From Chthoniobacter flavus Ellin428 (GTDB lineage Bacteria > Verrucomicrobiota > Verrucomicrobiia > Chthoniobacterales > Chthoniobacteraceae): a stretch of 64,000 nt of DNA. The stretch covers positions 1-64,000 of the forward strand of contig NZ_ABVL01000026.1 in NCBI RefSeq assembly GCF_000173075.1, in the 5' to 3' direction. The translations under genes and the position numbers were made by a program. The notes under the pieces are model-generated. The model was not told the origin of the DNA, did no database searches, and saw only the letters and a list, made by a program, of their open reading frames with translations. Below are positions 42,702 through 53,024 of this stretch, in pieces. The stretch's first letter is position 1. Each line of letters opens with the position of its first letter.

Positions 42702-43094
42702 TTACAGCGCCAGATGATCCGCGATTTGGTCGAGCTCCGCGATGCGCTCCGGCGGATACGCCGCGTCCAATTCGGCCTTGGTGAGAGGCTCGTAACAAAC
42801 CACCTTTGTTTTGTCGCTCACTGGAATAACCAACTGTCTGACGACACCGGTACGCATATCTCTTCGGACGGTCACCTCCCCTTCATCCAGCTCTTTGGCA
42901 GCCATCGTGCCTCCGCCAGTCTTCTCTCTGACGACGCTCATGTCCCCGCTAGCCGCGCTCCTTACGCGGATGGCGCCCCCACTATCCGCGCTCTTGACGT
43001 GCAAATTCAGCACCTTCCCGGCCTTGCCAGAAGGCCGGTATTTCACCCTTTTCGCAATTTTGGGATGGGACTTTTTAGACGCGGTGGTCGGCAC
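42702..43094 (-). CDS. probable antitoxin partner of the MazF/PemK-like toxin
   Basis: The 130-residue product (GTG 43094) has a Lys-rich N-terminus (ASKKSHPKIAKRVKYRPSGK), a possible DNA- or RNA-binding arm. A central beta region carries GEVTVRRDMRTGVVRQLVIP. The C-terminus is helical and acidic (YPPERIAELDQIADHLAL), like antitoxin tails that wrap toxin dimers. The call rests on its position immediately upstream of the toxin gene; the family is not one I can name. Confidence 0.5.
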   Translation of the reverse strand: MPTTASKKSHPKIAKRVKYRPSGKAGKVLNLHVKSADSGGAIRVRSAASGDMSVVREKTGGGTMAAKELDEGEVTVRRDMRTGVVRQLVIPVSDKTKVVCYEPLTKAELDAAYPPERIAELDQIADHLAL

Positions 43095-43246
43095 GGAACG
43101 ACCCTACAACGGCGCACTCCGCCAAGCAAGGTCGATGATCGGAACCACAGGCGCACCACCATTCTGGATTCTAGTTAACCAGAGACACAGCAGCAGCTCT
43201 CCGCCACCCGCGTCCGTCGGGAGGTCAGGCATACCGGGCTGAAATC

Positions 43247-43441
43247 CTACCGGTCCGCGTCCGGCTTGGTCCCGCAAATCGCGTGGCCCAAAACGCGCGC
43301 TTTTTCCGCGATGTCCTGCGAATAGACCGTCTTCGAACGACGCGCGTTCTCGATCTGTCCCGCCGAACCCGTGGGCAGCGCGGCCAGTTGATCTTCCGTC
43401 AAATACTCCATCACGGACGGGAAGAGCGGTTTCAGTTCCAT
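43247..43441 (-). CDS. small hypothetical protein (64 aa)
   Basis: From ATG 43441 the product MELKPLFPSVMEYLTEDQLA is helical with a QLAALPTGSAGQIENARRSK turn and a polar tail ending TKPDADR. No ribosome-binding site is clear and no family is known. It lies just upstream of the toxin-antitoxin pair and could be an extra partner or an unrelated remnant. Confidence 0.35.
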   Translation of the reverse strand: MELKPLFPSVMEYLTEDQLAALPTGSAGQIENARRSKTVYSQDIAEKARVLGHAICGTKPDADR

Positions 43442-44182
43442 AAAGAGGCGGCAGTAAAGCAGGCGTCTGGCTTCTGTCAACGTGATTGAGGCAGCAACTA
43501 GGCCAGACTAATTCGTGGGGGAAACAGGTTCCGGACGCCTTTGGAACCCCGATGGAACCAAGATTCCCGGGCGATGGCAAGCGCCGACCATGGGCTTTTT
43601 TCCGTGTTCATACTGATATACAGACTAATCCGTATCAACGCGTAGCCCGAAAATCCCCCTTTCTTCCCCTCGCGGGCCTGAGCTGACATCGAGCAAAATA
43701 ATCCCGCCGGCCCTCTTCGTCATGTCGTCAGTGCCAGCGCAAATAGCCGCCCGTCACAGCGCGTATTTTCCCTTTTCCTCTCGTCACGAAAGTGAGGCTT
43801 TCGTTATGCGCGCCCGCGGAGCAACTCCGTTGCAAGGAGAGCGGCTGGTTTGTTTGGTGGAGCGTGATCGAATCCACCGGAACGATGATCGAGCGCGGAG
43901 ATCGTGCGGCCCCGCCCCTCGCCGCGCAACGGAGTTGCGACCATGAGGGTTGCGTTACGAAAGCCTCACTTTTCGTCACGAGAAAAAAAAGATTACACCG
44001 CCTATCTGCCGCCCCCGACGGAAAGCAGCATTTCTTAATCTTAATCGTAATCTTAATCCTTAATCCCCTATCGTCGGGTGAAGATTAACGATTAAGGATT
44101 TGCAGAGCGGCGCTGCTCGCGCGTGGGTCTCAAGCGCCGCGCTTCCAACAGCGCCTCCGCTCGCTTCCCTCCTGCTCGGCAT
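43442..44182. repeat. two hairpin repeats between the toxin pair and hsdR
   Basis: Bases 43780-43982 form a ~200-bp palindrome: CTCGTCACGAAAGTGAGGCT at the left faces AGCCTCACTTTTCGTCACGA at the right, with AACTCCGTTGC/GCAACGGAGTT inside. Bases 44034-44099 are the first TTAATC-type hexamer hairpin. No gene is seen in these ~740 bases. Confidence 0.7.
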
Positions 44183-47170
44183 TTATGCGGCCCACTTCAC
44201 GCCTTGCGCGGCGTAGTTTAGCATCGTTTCGAAAACCTGGTTGCATTTCTCCGTGAAGACGGCGCGGTCGTACGATTTCGGCAACTGCTCATCGAGTACC
44301 TCCTCCACCGCGGAACGCACTCTTTTCCTCGATTGGCCATCCTTGAACCAATCCTGCACCAGCACCGGTGGTATCCCCTCGCGCAGCCGGCGCAGGAGTG
44401 ACTGGGCCGCCAAACGCACCTTCTGCTCCTCGTCCTTGGTCATCTTGTCTTTCTTGATCAGGTCGAAGAGTTCCAGCTCCTCCTCGGTGAGGCCCGCGCG
44501 CAGATGCCGCTCCGTCTCCTCGCGCAAATCTTGCGCGAACTTCACCAGTTCCTCGTAATGATTATCCGCAGACGAACTGCCCGAGTTATAGCGATCGATG
44601 ATACCCTGCAACCGCGTGACGAAATCCCCGCGCGACACGTTTTGCTTCAGCATCTCCTCGAGCTTCTTCTCGATGAATGCCCGCAGGTCCGCGATCTCGA
44701 TGTTCTTGTGCGGCTTGGTCTGAAAATCCTCCTTCAGCTTCTCGAAGTCGATCTTACTCAAGTCCCAAGTCTTGCCCGTCTGCGTAATGCGAAACTTTTC
44801 CGGGTCATCCTCCCGAGCGACGCTCGTCTCATCGACCACCACGCTTTCATCGAGCAGCTCCGCGATGCGCACCGCCACGGCGCCGATATCCGCCTGCTCC
44901 ACAATGCCCTCGACCACCCCGCGCAGATATTGGAACACCGCCACCGAGCGCACCACCGGCTGGCCGAGGATCTCCGGCTTGCAGGCTTCGTAGAGGCTGG
45001 TGATGGTGTTTTCGTAAACGGCAAAGCCCTTGCGCCGGTCATCGCTGGCCAGCAGCGTGTTGGCGTAGTCATCGAAGAGCGCGACCTTTTTGAAGACCTC
45101 TTTGTTCTGCCGCAGGGCATCCATATCGATCCCCACGCTCGCGCAGAAAGCCCGGCCCTGGGCGATGGCGTCTTCGAGGAGTTCGAACAGCGCGCCCTTT
45201 TCGCGGACCGGCATCTCCTCGTGTCCCTCCTGGCCTTGGGCGTAATCCCGCAGCGCCCGCTTCATGTTCCGGAAGACGTTGTAGTAATCGACGATCTCGC
45301 CGTTCTTCTTCTCCTTGCCGTCGATCTTCCATGAAGTCACCCGGTTCGCCCGCGCGATCGTCTGCATGAGGGTGTGATCCTTCATCGGCTTGTCGAGATA
45401 CAGCGTCGAGAGCGTGGGCGCATCGAAGCCGGTCAGCCACATGGCGCAGACGAAGACCAGTTGCAGCGGGTCCGCGGGATCCTTGAAATTGTACTCGATG
45501 TCGTGCCCATGCGCATCGAGCCGGTCCATGCGTTCGCGATGCGGTTTGATGTCGAGGTGCTCCCGGGCAAAGCGCTCCTCCTCCTCGGCCTCGCCGCTAA
45601 TGACCACCGCCATTTCCACCCCTCTCATATAGTCGCGCCGCTTTTTCAATCGTTCCCTTTCGGGATGCGTCGATGCGTCGCGGATCTCGCCGTTCAGTTC
45701 CTGGATGCGCTGCTTCCAGAGCCGCTGCACCTTGTCGTACATCTTCACCGCGGTGAATTTATCGAGCGACACCACCAGCCCCTTGCCGAGATAGCCGCGT
45801 CGCGGAAAATGCTTCACGATATCCGCCGCGATCGTCTCCAGCCGGTCGTCGCGCTTGATTACTTCGATCTCTTTGGCAAAGCGGTTCTCCAACTTTTCCT
45901 GCTGCGCGGCGTCGAGATTTTCCTCCTCGAAGATTTCCGCCAGGTCCGTGGTCAGATCATCGTTTTGAATCTGCACCTGCGGCACCCGCTTTTTGTAAAA
46001 GAGCGGCACCGTCGCCCCGTCATCCATCGACTGCTGGAAATTGTATTCCGAGACGTACTCGCCAAACCATTCCTTCGTCTTCCCCGCGCCGCCACCCTTG
46101 AGCAGCGGCGTCCCGGTAAAGGCCAGATATTGCGCATTTTTCAAGCCCGCGCGCATGTTTTCCGCCAGGTCCTTGTACTGCGTGCGATGCGCTTCATCCA
46201 CGATGACGATGATGTCCCTGCGGTCTGAGAGCAGCGGATAGTCCTGCCCTCTGTCCCAGCGGAATTTCTGGATGAGCGTGAAGACCAGCCGCTTGTTCTG
46301 CCCGAGGAAACGCCGGAGCTCCTCGCTGTTTTTCGGCTGCGCCGCCTCCGCACTCGTCACCGTGCCGGTATGGAGAAAGTTCCGGTAAATCTGCCCATCG
46401 AGATCCTCGCGATCCGTCACCACCACAAAGGTGAAATTGCCCTTCTGCTTCCGGAAAATCTTCCGGGCGTAAAAGATCATCGAGAAGCTTTTCCCGGAAC
46501 CCTGCGTGTGCCAGAAGACACCCAACCGGCCGCCCAAGGCGTCGCGCCGCAGGAATTGTTCATAGGCCCGGTTCACGCCGATGAACTGGTGATTCTGCGC
46601 GATGATTTTGTCCCGCTCCTTGTAGTAGAGGATGAAATTCTCCACGTAATCGAGCAGCCGCGCGCGCGGAAAGAGCCCGGTGATCACCGCCTCGAGACTC
46701 GTGCCCTCGCGCGCGATCGCCACGCGGTCCACCTTTTCCTTTTCATCCTCCGCCCGCAGCCAGACAAAGAAATGCTCCCAGCCGGCCGTGATGCTCCCCA
46801 TACGCGTCTCGATGGCATTGCTCAGCACGCAGAAGGCATTGGTCAGAAAAAGCTGCGGAATCTCCCGTTTGTAGTTGGTCAGGTTGTCGTCGAAGGCGTT
46901 TTTCAGCCGCACGTTCGAGTTCTTCAGCTCGATGAAAACCAGCGGCAACCCATTCACATAGAGCAACACATCCGGCCGGCGAAAACCGCGCTCGCCTTTC
47001 ACCCAGAGCTGGGTCACGGCGAGATAGCGATTCTCATCCGCCCGGGCGAGATCGAAGGAAATCACCCGCACCCGTTCCTGCTGGCGGCGTCCGTCGGCGT
47101 CATCAAAGTCCACCGGAATCCCATCGCGCAACAAGCCGTACACTTCCTGGTTGGCCGCGACCAGCGACAT
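44183..47170 (-). CDS. hsdR: type I restriction enzyme R subunit, N-terminally truncated
   Basis: From ATG 47170 the 995-residue product has the nuclease core (RRPDVLLYVNG with D67, then FIELKN with E81 and K83). The SF2 translocase follows: HTQGSGKSFSMIFYARK (Walker A), IVIVDEAHRTQ (DEAH) and LAFTGTPLL (motif III), then YRNFLHTGTVT and the helicase C-terminal lobe (LDKPMKDHTLMQTIARANRV). HsdR cuts DNA after translocation when paired with HsdM and HsdS. A normal protein has about 80-100 residues before this start; here the preceding sequence belongs to hsdS, so the 5' end has been lost at a fusion near 47180. Confidence 0.85.
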   Translation of the reverse strand: MSLVAANQEVYGLLRDGIPVDFDDADGRRQQERVRVISFDLARADENRYLAVTQLWVKGERGFRRPDVLLYVNGLPLVFIELKNSNVRLKNAFDDNLTNYKREIPQLFLTNAFCVLSNAIETRMGSITAGWEHFFVWLRAEDEKEKVDRVAIAREGTSLEAVITGLFPRARLLDYVENFILYYKERDKIIAQNHQFIGVNRAYEQFLRRDALGGRLGVFWHTQGSGKSFSMIFYARKIFRKQKGNFTFVVVTDREDLDGQIYRNFLHTGTVTSAEAAQPKNSEELRRFLGQNKRLVFTLIQKFRWDRGQDYPLLSDRRDIIVIVDEAHRTQYKDLAENMRAGLKNAQYLAFTGTPLLKGGGAGKTKEWFGEYVSEYNFQQSMDDGATVPLFYKKRVPQVQIQNDDLTTDLAEIFEEENLDAAQQEKLENRFAKEIEVIKRDDRLETIAADIVKHFPRRGYLGKGLVVSLDKFTAVKMYDKVQRLWKQRIQELNGEIRDASTHPERERLKKRRDYMRGVEMAVVISGEAEEEERFAREHLDIKPHRERMDRLDAHGHDIEYNFKDPADPLQLVFVCAMWLTGFDAPTLSTLYLDKPMKDHTLMQTIARANRVTSWKIDGKEKKNGEIVDYYNVFRNMKRALRDYAQGQEGHEEMPVREKGALFELLEDAIAQGRAFCASVGIDMDALRQNKEVFKKVALFDDYANTLLASDDRRKGFAVYENTITSLYEACKPEILGQPVVRSVAVFQYLRGVVEGIVEQADIGAVAVRIAELLDESVVVDETSVAREDDPEKFRITQTGKTWDLSKIDFEKLKEDFQTKPHKNIEIADLRAFIEKKLEEMLKQNVSRGDFVTRLQGIIDRYNSGSSSADNHYEELVKFAQDLREETERHLRAGLTEEELELFDLIKKDKMTKDEEQKVRLAAQSLLRRLREGIPPVLVQDWFKDGQSRKRVRSAVEEVLDEQLPKSYDRAVFTEKCNQVFETMLNYAAQGVKWAA

Positions 47171-48096
47171 GGCAGCCCGGCGGCCGGTGTGGTATTGATG
47201 CCAATGGCGCCAATCGTCGCCCGACTCGTCAACATCACCGAATAGGCAGGGAACATTCGGGCAGAGCTGTTGTTGAACCCTTCCTCTGTACACTGGTCGC
47301 CGGATCGATCGAGGAATATGCCAGCCGCGCCGGTGATGTCCGATGGCGTAAACCAGTTCAAGTCTCCACCGATCCAATAGCGGCCGATTTCTTTTGAAGG
47401 AGTGCCGCCACCCGTGAACTGAAACGCCTTTTCGAGTTTCACTTGGTCCCACCCCTCCGGAACACCCTTGACGATCTTCACCTTTTCGTGGCCGGGGAAG
47501 CGGAGGCGGATGAACCATTCGCGGTAGATTTCCTCGGCTAGCTTTTCCAGCAACGCGATCCGCCGCCGGTTGTTTTCGATTAGCTCGTCATATGCAGAGA
47601 GAACTGCCGCGATTTTCGCTTGGGTCTTTGGGGCTGGAACTCGTACGCTCGTGCGATAAATGCGCTCAGGTGAGGTATGACGAATCTTTGCGCCGGCTGA
47701 CGTGTTTCTGATCTGCTGCCGGACGTAGCTTGTATTGAACAGATAATAGAGAAAAGTTTTGTCGGCTAAATTTTTCTTGGGATGAACAAGTCCAAGCCGC
47801 TGGTTATGCAGATACCTTTCCGATTCGGGGATAAGCGCGGCACTGCCAAGAAGACCCTCTCCTTGTTCAGTCATTGCGACGATCAAATCATTTCGTTTGA
47901 GTAGATAGCGTTCGGGGAACTTGCCGAGATAAAAGCGGTCGTTGCCTGGCCGTGCTCTGAATCCGCCGGCCTCATGAAAGTTTCCTGGCGTCAATACGAT
48001 AAGTTCGCCTGCGTCGGAGAAATACTCCCCTTTGAAAGCAAATCCATGCTCTACCCTTGCGAGTTCCCCAATTGTTGTCTCATGCCAGCCAATCAT
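47062..48096 (-). pseudogene. hsdS: type I specificity subunit, 3' truncated by fusion to hsdR
   Basis: The ATG at 48096 overlaps the hsdM stop (ATGA). The first target-recognition domain and central conserved helix are intact (RIALLEKLAEEIYREWFIRL). The second domain (WFTPSDITGAAGIFL) breaks off at AIGINTTPA (~residue 305). The remaining 39 residues are hsdR DNA read in the wrong frame. A normal HsdS is about 380-430 residues, so the second half of TRD2 and the final conserved helix are missing. DNA recognition should be lost or changed, and with it HsdM activity. Type I systems without full HsdS do not methylate or cut. Confidence 0.8.
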
Positions 48097-50169
48097 AGCG
48101 CTCCACCAAGTAGTTTCAGATTCGTGCGAATGGTTTTTTCAAGCTGCCGAGCACTGTTTATTAGCTGTTCGGTTTCTGCGCTCACATTGAGCAACTCCTC
48201 GACAAACTCCTCCTCCGTCTTCCCATCCTCCTCGATCACTACGCCCACATAGCGTCCTGGGTTGAGCGAGTAATCCTGCTCGGCGACTTCCTCCGGCGTG
48301 GCCAGTTTGCACAGGCCGGTCACATCTTCGTACTCCGCCCGCGGAAAACGTTCCTGCAGCCAGTGGATGTCCTGGTAGAATTTCTCCGCGTGTTTCACCT
48401 CGCGGTGCAATTCCTCGAGCGCCGTCTTGAGCGCGCGCGTCTGGCGGTCGGTCGAGCCGCGTTTGCCTTCTTTCTGCGCCGCCTCGGCCTGCTCCTTTTC
48501 GTGCTGGCGCACGATGCGGTCCAGTTGTTTCAAGCCCTCGTGCAGCCCGGTGAAGAAAGGATCGAAGGCCTCGCGTAATTGGTGCTGGGCTTTGTTGCGC
48601 TTCTCTATCGGCGCCGAATCCCCGGCGCCTTTCCGGTATTGGTCGTAGCGGGCTTCCAGCTTGCCCAGGCCGGCCCATTGTTTGACCAGCTCGCCCACCG
48701 CCTTTTTCCCCGCGGCATCCTCCAGCACCTCCAGCAATTGCCCGGAGACCGGCTGGACCCGTTTCCGGTTTTCCAGCAGCCGCTCCATGCCGAAGGCAAA
48801 GTAGCGATCCACCAGCTCCACAAACTCTTCCCGCCGCCCCTTGTGCAGCCGACTGATGATGGCCAGGTTATTGACCTGCGCCGTGGAAAACTCCCGATGC
48901 GCGCGGTCGATTTGGGTAAAGACATTGCGCGCATCGATGAAGAGAATGCGATCGTCCGTCTTGGCCCGGTCGAAGAACCACAGCGTCGCCGGCAGGGTCA
49001 CGGTGTAGAACATGTTCGAGGGCAGCGTGAGCATGCCGTAGATCAAATTCTCCTCGATGAGCTTGCGCCGGATGTCGGCCTCGGAATGCCGCGCATCCGA
49101 CGCGGAATTCGCCATGACCAGCGCCGCCCGCCCGGTCGGCTTCAGCGAGGTGGCAAAGAGATTGATCCAGAGATAGTTCCCCATTCGGCACCGTCTCCTT
49201 GCCTTGGTCCTCTTTCTTCAGCTTCGATTTATTCCGCGGCACGCCGTGGGTATTGAAACGCCGGTCGTGCTCGATGCTGCTCACGCTCACGTCGTCCACG
49301 TTGAAGGGCGGATTGGCCAGGACGTAATCGAAGGCCCCAAAGCTCTCGTGGGGATCGTCATAATAGGTATTCGCCTTGCGGACATCGCCGCGCAGCCCAT
49401 TCACCGCCAGGTTCATCTTGGCCAGATTCACCGTCTCCTGCGTCTTTTCCTGTCCGTAAACGAAGACATCGCCGCGGCCACTGCGCACGTCGCGCCGATG
49501 CTCCTCGATGAATTGCGCCGACTGGACAAACATCCCGCCGGAACCGCACGCCGGATCGAAGACCTTGCCGCCATGCGGCTCGATGATCTCCACCATGAGC
49601 CGCACCACCGAGCGCGGGGTGAAAAACTCGCCGCCCTTCGACCCTTCACTGCGGGCAAACTCGGCCAGGAAGTATTCGTAAATCTGCCCGAAGAGATCGC
49701 CGGAGAAATCCGCCGGAATATCGGCAAAACTTTTCAGGAGCTGATTCGGGATGTCCTTCGTCTTCGGGTCGCGGGTCAGGCGGAAGTATTCGTCCTTTGG
49801 CAGCACCCCTTCGAGCTCCGGCTTGTATTCCTCGATCGCCTTCATCGCTTCCTTCAGCGCCTTGGCGATATCCTTTTCCTGCGGGAGGGTGAGCAGGTAA
49901 TCGTAGCGCGCGTGATCGGGCAGATAAAACCCGCACTTCTCCAGCGCGATCTCGGAGATCGGCTTTTCCCGCCGGGTCCCCTTGAGTTTCTGGAATTCGG
50001 CCAGGATTTCCCCTTCGTGCCGGCGGTAATTGTTGTCGGCAAACTTCAGGAAAATCAGCCCCAGGACCGGGATGGAATACTCGCTGGACTTGAGATCGGA
50101 ATTGGCCCGGAGTTTATCCGCCGCACTCCACAGGTCGGCTTCGAGTTGTTTGAGTTGAGCTTTGGTCAT
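48093..50169 (-). pseudogene. hsdM: type I modification (DNA methyltransferase) subunit, frameshifted
   Basis: From ATG 50169 the N-terminal helical domain (TKAQLKQLEADLWSAADKLR) is followed by the AdoMet motif FDPACGSGGMF and the catalytic NPPF (DYVLANPPFNVDD). After KKEDQGKETVPNG the frame changes. The +1 reading continues NYLWINLFATSLKPTGRAAL to a C-terminal coiled coil and TRD-contact region ending at 48093. Removing one base of the CCCC run at 49179-49182 would yield one ~691-residue protein. HsdM is an adenine-N6 methyltransferase. Its stop overlaps the hsdS start. Confidence 0.85.
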
Positions 50170-50444
50170 CGCGCAGGCCGGGAGTGTAGGGAAGTCCCAC
50201 ACAACCGAGGAAGCGGCAAATGCCGCTACTGCGCGAGTTTTCCTCCAGCCGTCGCCGCCCCTCTCTCCTGCGCCCTGGAGCGGCGGTCTACGACGGTCTC
50301 GAAGCCAAATCGAAGAAACAGTCAGACTTCTTTCCCTCGGACTGCGACTACCGAGGCTCACAGAGCATCGACGTCAAAAAAAAGCGGATTCAGGCGATGG
50401 ACGCGCTTACCGTTCCGCCATGATCGCCACTCGCTGACGTGGCG

Positions 50445-50816
50445 TCATCCGGGCTTTGGGGCAACCCGGAATTTGGCGAAGAGGGCGTCGAACTGCTCCA
50501 GGCCACGGTCGAGCGGACAGATCACTCGCTCGGTGAAAGAGCGGAAAATCGGCGGATCGGGCTGGTGGATCGTCAGCTCGAAACGGAGGAGGCCGATGCC
50601 ATGCGCGACGATGGAAAACTGCGGGGCAAACTTTCGGTCGGCGTGGTCGGCGAAGTGGCTGATGCGCAGCAACGCATGCGAGGTGAAAAAGTGGAAACCG
50701 TCGAAGGTGCGCGCGGCGAAAAGTGGCGGGAGGAAAGCCCTCATGGTTTCGAGCGAATTCCAACCCGGTTTGCCACGAAATTCTTCATAGAAGGCGAGAA
50801 TCTCGTCAGGGTTCAT
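50445..50816 (-). CDS. hypothetical protein (123 aa) upstream of hsdM
   Basis: From ATG 50816 the product begins MNPDEILAFYEEFRGKPGWN and contains FAARTFDGFHFFTSHALLRI and DHADRKFAPQFSIVAHGIGL, ending LEQFDALFAKFRVAPKPG. It is a compact alpha/beta protein with many aromatics. It lies upstream of hsdM on the same strand with ~275 bases between and might belong to the locus. The family is unknown. Confidence 0.5.
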   Translation of the reverse strand: MNPDEILAFYEEFRGKPGWNSLETMRAFLPPLFAARTFDGFHFFTSHALLRISHFADHADRKFAPQFSIVAHGIGLLRFELTIHQPDPPIFRSFTERVICPLDRGLEQFDALFAKFRVAPKPG

Positions 50817-51692
50817 GGGTGTTCGGTTTACTCTGCTCGCGCGTCAAGGGCTCCATATTTGTTCACTTTGCCCTCGTGCCCAAACTCTATTTGGGCACGC
50901 ACCTGGGAGCGAAACTCGGTTTCGCATGGAGGGGGTGTCTGCGGGCGGGATCCTCCGAAGCCAACCCGCCGACGCCCCTCCACACACAATGGAATTGTGC
51001 CCGCAAGGGCGTGCCAAATGGAGTTTGGGCACGAGAGCAATTTTTCTTAATCCTAATCGTAATCTTAATCTTAATCCCCACCCGTTCGGGCAGATTAAGA
51101 TTAAGAATTGTCAGTGAGGCGCTGCGCGCGTTGGATTGGGTCGGCGACTGGGAAGTCGCCGCTCCCAGTGAGGTAAGCTTTTTTAACGTGGCCGCGGAGA
51201 AATCTCCCGTTTGCCAGTGGCGATTGGCCTCGTAGTGGATGGACCAGTGCTTCGAACGCCGTGCCATCCCTTCGGGCGGCCCCGCCGCAGCGGAGCAGGC
51301 TATCTCGCTGCTCGGTTCCCTTCGGCCTCCTCGGTCCCTGCGATCCTGATTCGGAGGCGCATTCCGGCAAGGGCGCCAAGGGAAATCCCCTATCCACTTT
51401 TGGGAATCCACCCCATACTCAGAAGTGGGAGACCGGCACATGGTTCTGCGCGCCACGGTGATGGCTGCGTCCCCCACGTGTTTTCATATCTTTCATTCCC
51501 GATCCGCGCGCACACGCGAACGAGCCGCAGTCCCCAGCCTCATCAGGCCGGCAGCGGGAAGACGCGGACGACGGAGAATCGACGCGAGAGTTCCCTTGTG
51601 GCGCCACTGGGGGGCCACAAAGCTGCACCTGTCCCGCTCCCGGGGCTTGGTGATGTGCCGGCCGCCGATGGGCGCAAGATCCGCTTTCTTTT
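50817..51692. repeat. repeat array: palindromes, TTAATC hairpin, short palindrome fragment
   Basis: In order: 50870-51035, an inverted pair GTGCCCAAACTCTATTTGGG ... GGAGTTTGGGCACGAGAG with a GCATGGAGGGGGTGTCTGCG loop; 51046-51107, a TTAATC hexamer hairpin; 51111-51172, a half copy of the CTGGGAAGTCGCCGCTCCCA family. The rest (51180-51692) contains no gene I can support, although it is GC-rich and open on the plus strand. Confidence 0.65.
51046..51107. repeat. TTAATC hexamer hairpin, copy 2
   Basis: Left arm CTTAATCCTAATCGTAATCT... (51046-51077) faces AGATTAAGATTAAGAA (51092-51107). The loop CCCACCCGTTCGGGCAG is the reverse complement of the loops at 55811-55823 and 57869-57886 apart from a few bases. 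Five such elements are in the window: 44034, 51046, 55791, 57089, 57836. Confidence 0.75.
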
Positions 51693-52977
51693 ATGAGCAC
51701 TCCCTATCGTACTCGAGTTGGTTGGATTTCCGGCGCCGTCGCGCTGGGGACCGCGTTGTTATATCACGTCGTCGCGCAAGAAGCGCCGGTCATCGACGTC
51801 CCGAAGGCGCGCAGTTTCGATGCGCCACCGCCATCCGGGAAACTGGCCCAAATCTCGACGCAAGTTCTTGTACGCGGAATACCAAAAGCGGGCCAAGGAC
51901 GTGCTGGCGGCTCCCGCGGAGCAGCTCAGCTGGCTCAAGCTGCCGCGAGCGAAAAACCTCAGCCTCTTTACCACGAAGGCGGGCAAGAAAGCTGCGGCCG
52001 CCGCGCAAACTCTATCCGTCTACGAAGACCTGCCCTCCGGGCGTGGTCCCGCCAGCGTCTATCCCGAGGTGGAGGAACTTTCCAACGCCGAGCTCGGAAC
52101 GGAGATATTCAACCGCAGCGAGAACATCCGAAAGACGATTTATGGCACCGGCGATCATCGCATCGATATCTACACCGCGGAGGATCGCCGCGCGCATGCC
52201 GTCGCGGAAGCGCACGACCCCGCGCCCATCGAGGGTTTCTACATCGAGCAGGCCAAGTCGGTGGGCTTCATCCTGCATGAAAGCATGCTGCGAGAGCTTC
52301 CCAACGGAAACTTTTATGTCATGCCGGAGAATTATGGACTGATCAAAGGTCTCTGCGATTCGGAACTCTTCACCAAACAGCCGTGTTTGACCCAGTTCGG
52401 AGTCGGCGGCATCGGCACTGCGTTTCTCGTCAGCGGCCAGAAGGCGATGACCGCCAGGCACTGCGTCCCCGATGATACCACCGCGAAATCTCTGCGACTC
52501 GTTTTTGGCTATGCGCTGACCTCGAGTTCCATTCCGTTCACCATCTCATTTCAAAAGGAAGACGTGTTTCACATCAAGGTGGCGAATAGTAACAACAGCG
52601 ACGACTGGGCGGTCCTGGAACTCGATCGCCCGACCACCCGCCCGGCGCTGAAATTTGGGAGTGGGAAACCGGACGTGGGGACGATCGTCTATGCATTGGG
52701 ATATCCCGACGCCTTGCCGCTAAAGATATCGCCGCAGGGAGTGGTCAGAGGCGCCATCGACGCCTCGCATCATTTCATAGCCGCGGTCGACGCCTTTGGC
52801 GGTAACTCCGGCAGCCCGGTGCTGAATAGCCAGACGCACGAGGTCGAAGGCATCCTGGTCAGCGGGAATAGTGACTTCCGTTGGATCCCGGTCGACCGGT
52901 GCAGCCGGTCGGTCATCATCAACAATGATCACGCGGGGGAAACCATTTGCAGCATCTCTGTCGCTCCGAAGCCGTAA
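51693..52977 (+). pseudogene. secreted trypsin-like serine protease, frameshifted
   Basis: ATG 51693 opens MSTPYRTRVGWISGAVALGT, a signal, with PSGKLAQIS after it. The reading then loses coherence near 51855-51870, where the +1 frame takes over (YAEYQKRAKDVLAAPAEQLS). That frame carries the catalytic triad: MTARHC (His), NNSDDWAVLELD (Asp), and FGGNSGSPVL (Ser), with GTAFLVSGQKAMTAR before the His. If one base is removed the protein is ~427 residues. It is the only protease of this type in the window. A large lipoprotein gene starts 47 bases after it on the same strand. Confidence 0.75.
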
Positions 52978-53024
52978 GTCCATCGATCCCTATCCAACAC
53001 GCATCTCCTCTCCATTCCATTCTC

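Noticed and set aside
49204..50790. A 528-codon open frame on the plus strand opposite hsdM
   Set aside because: It mirrors the GC-rich hsdM gene, with low-complexity composition and no motif.
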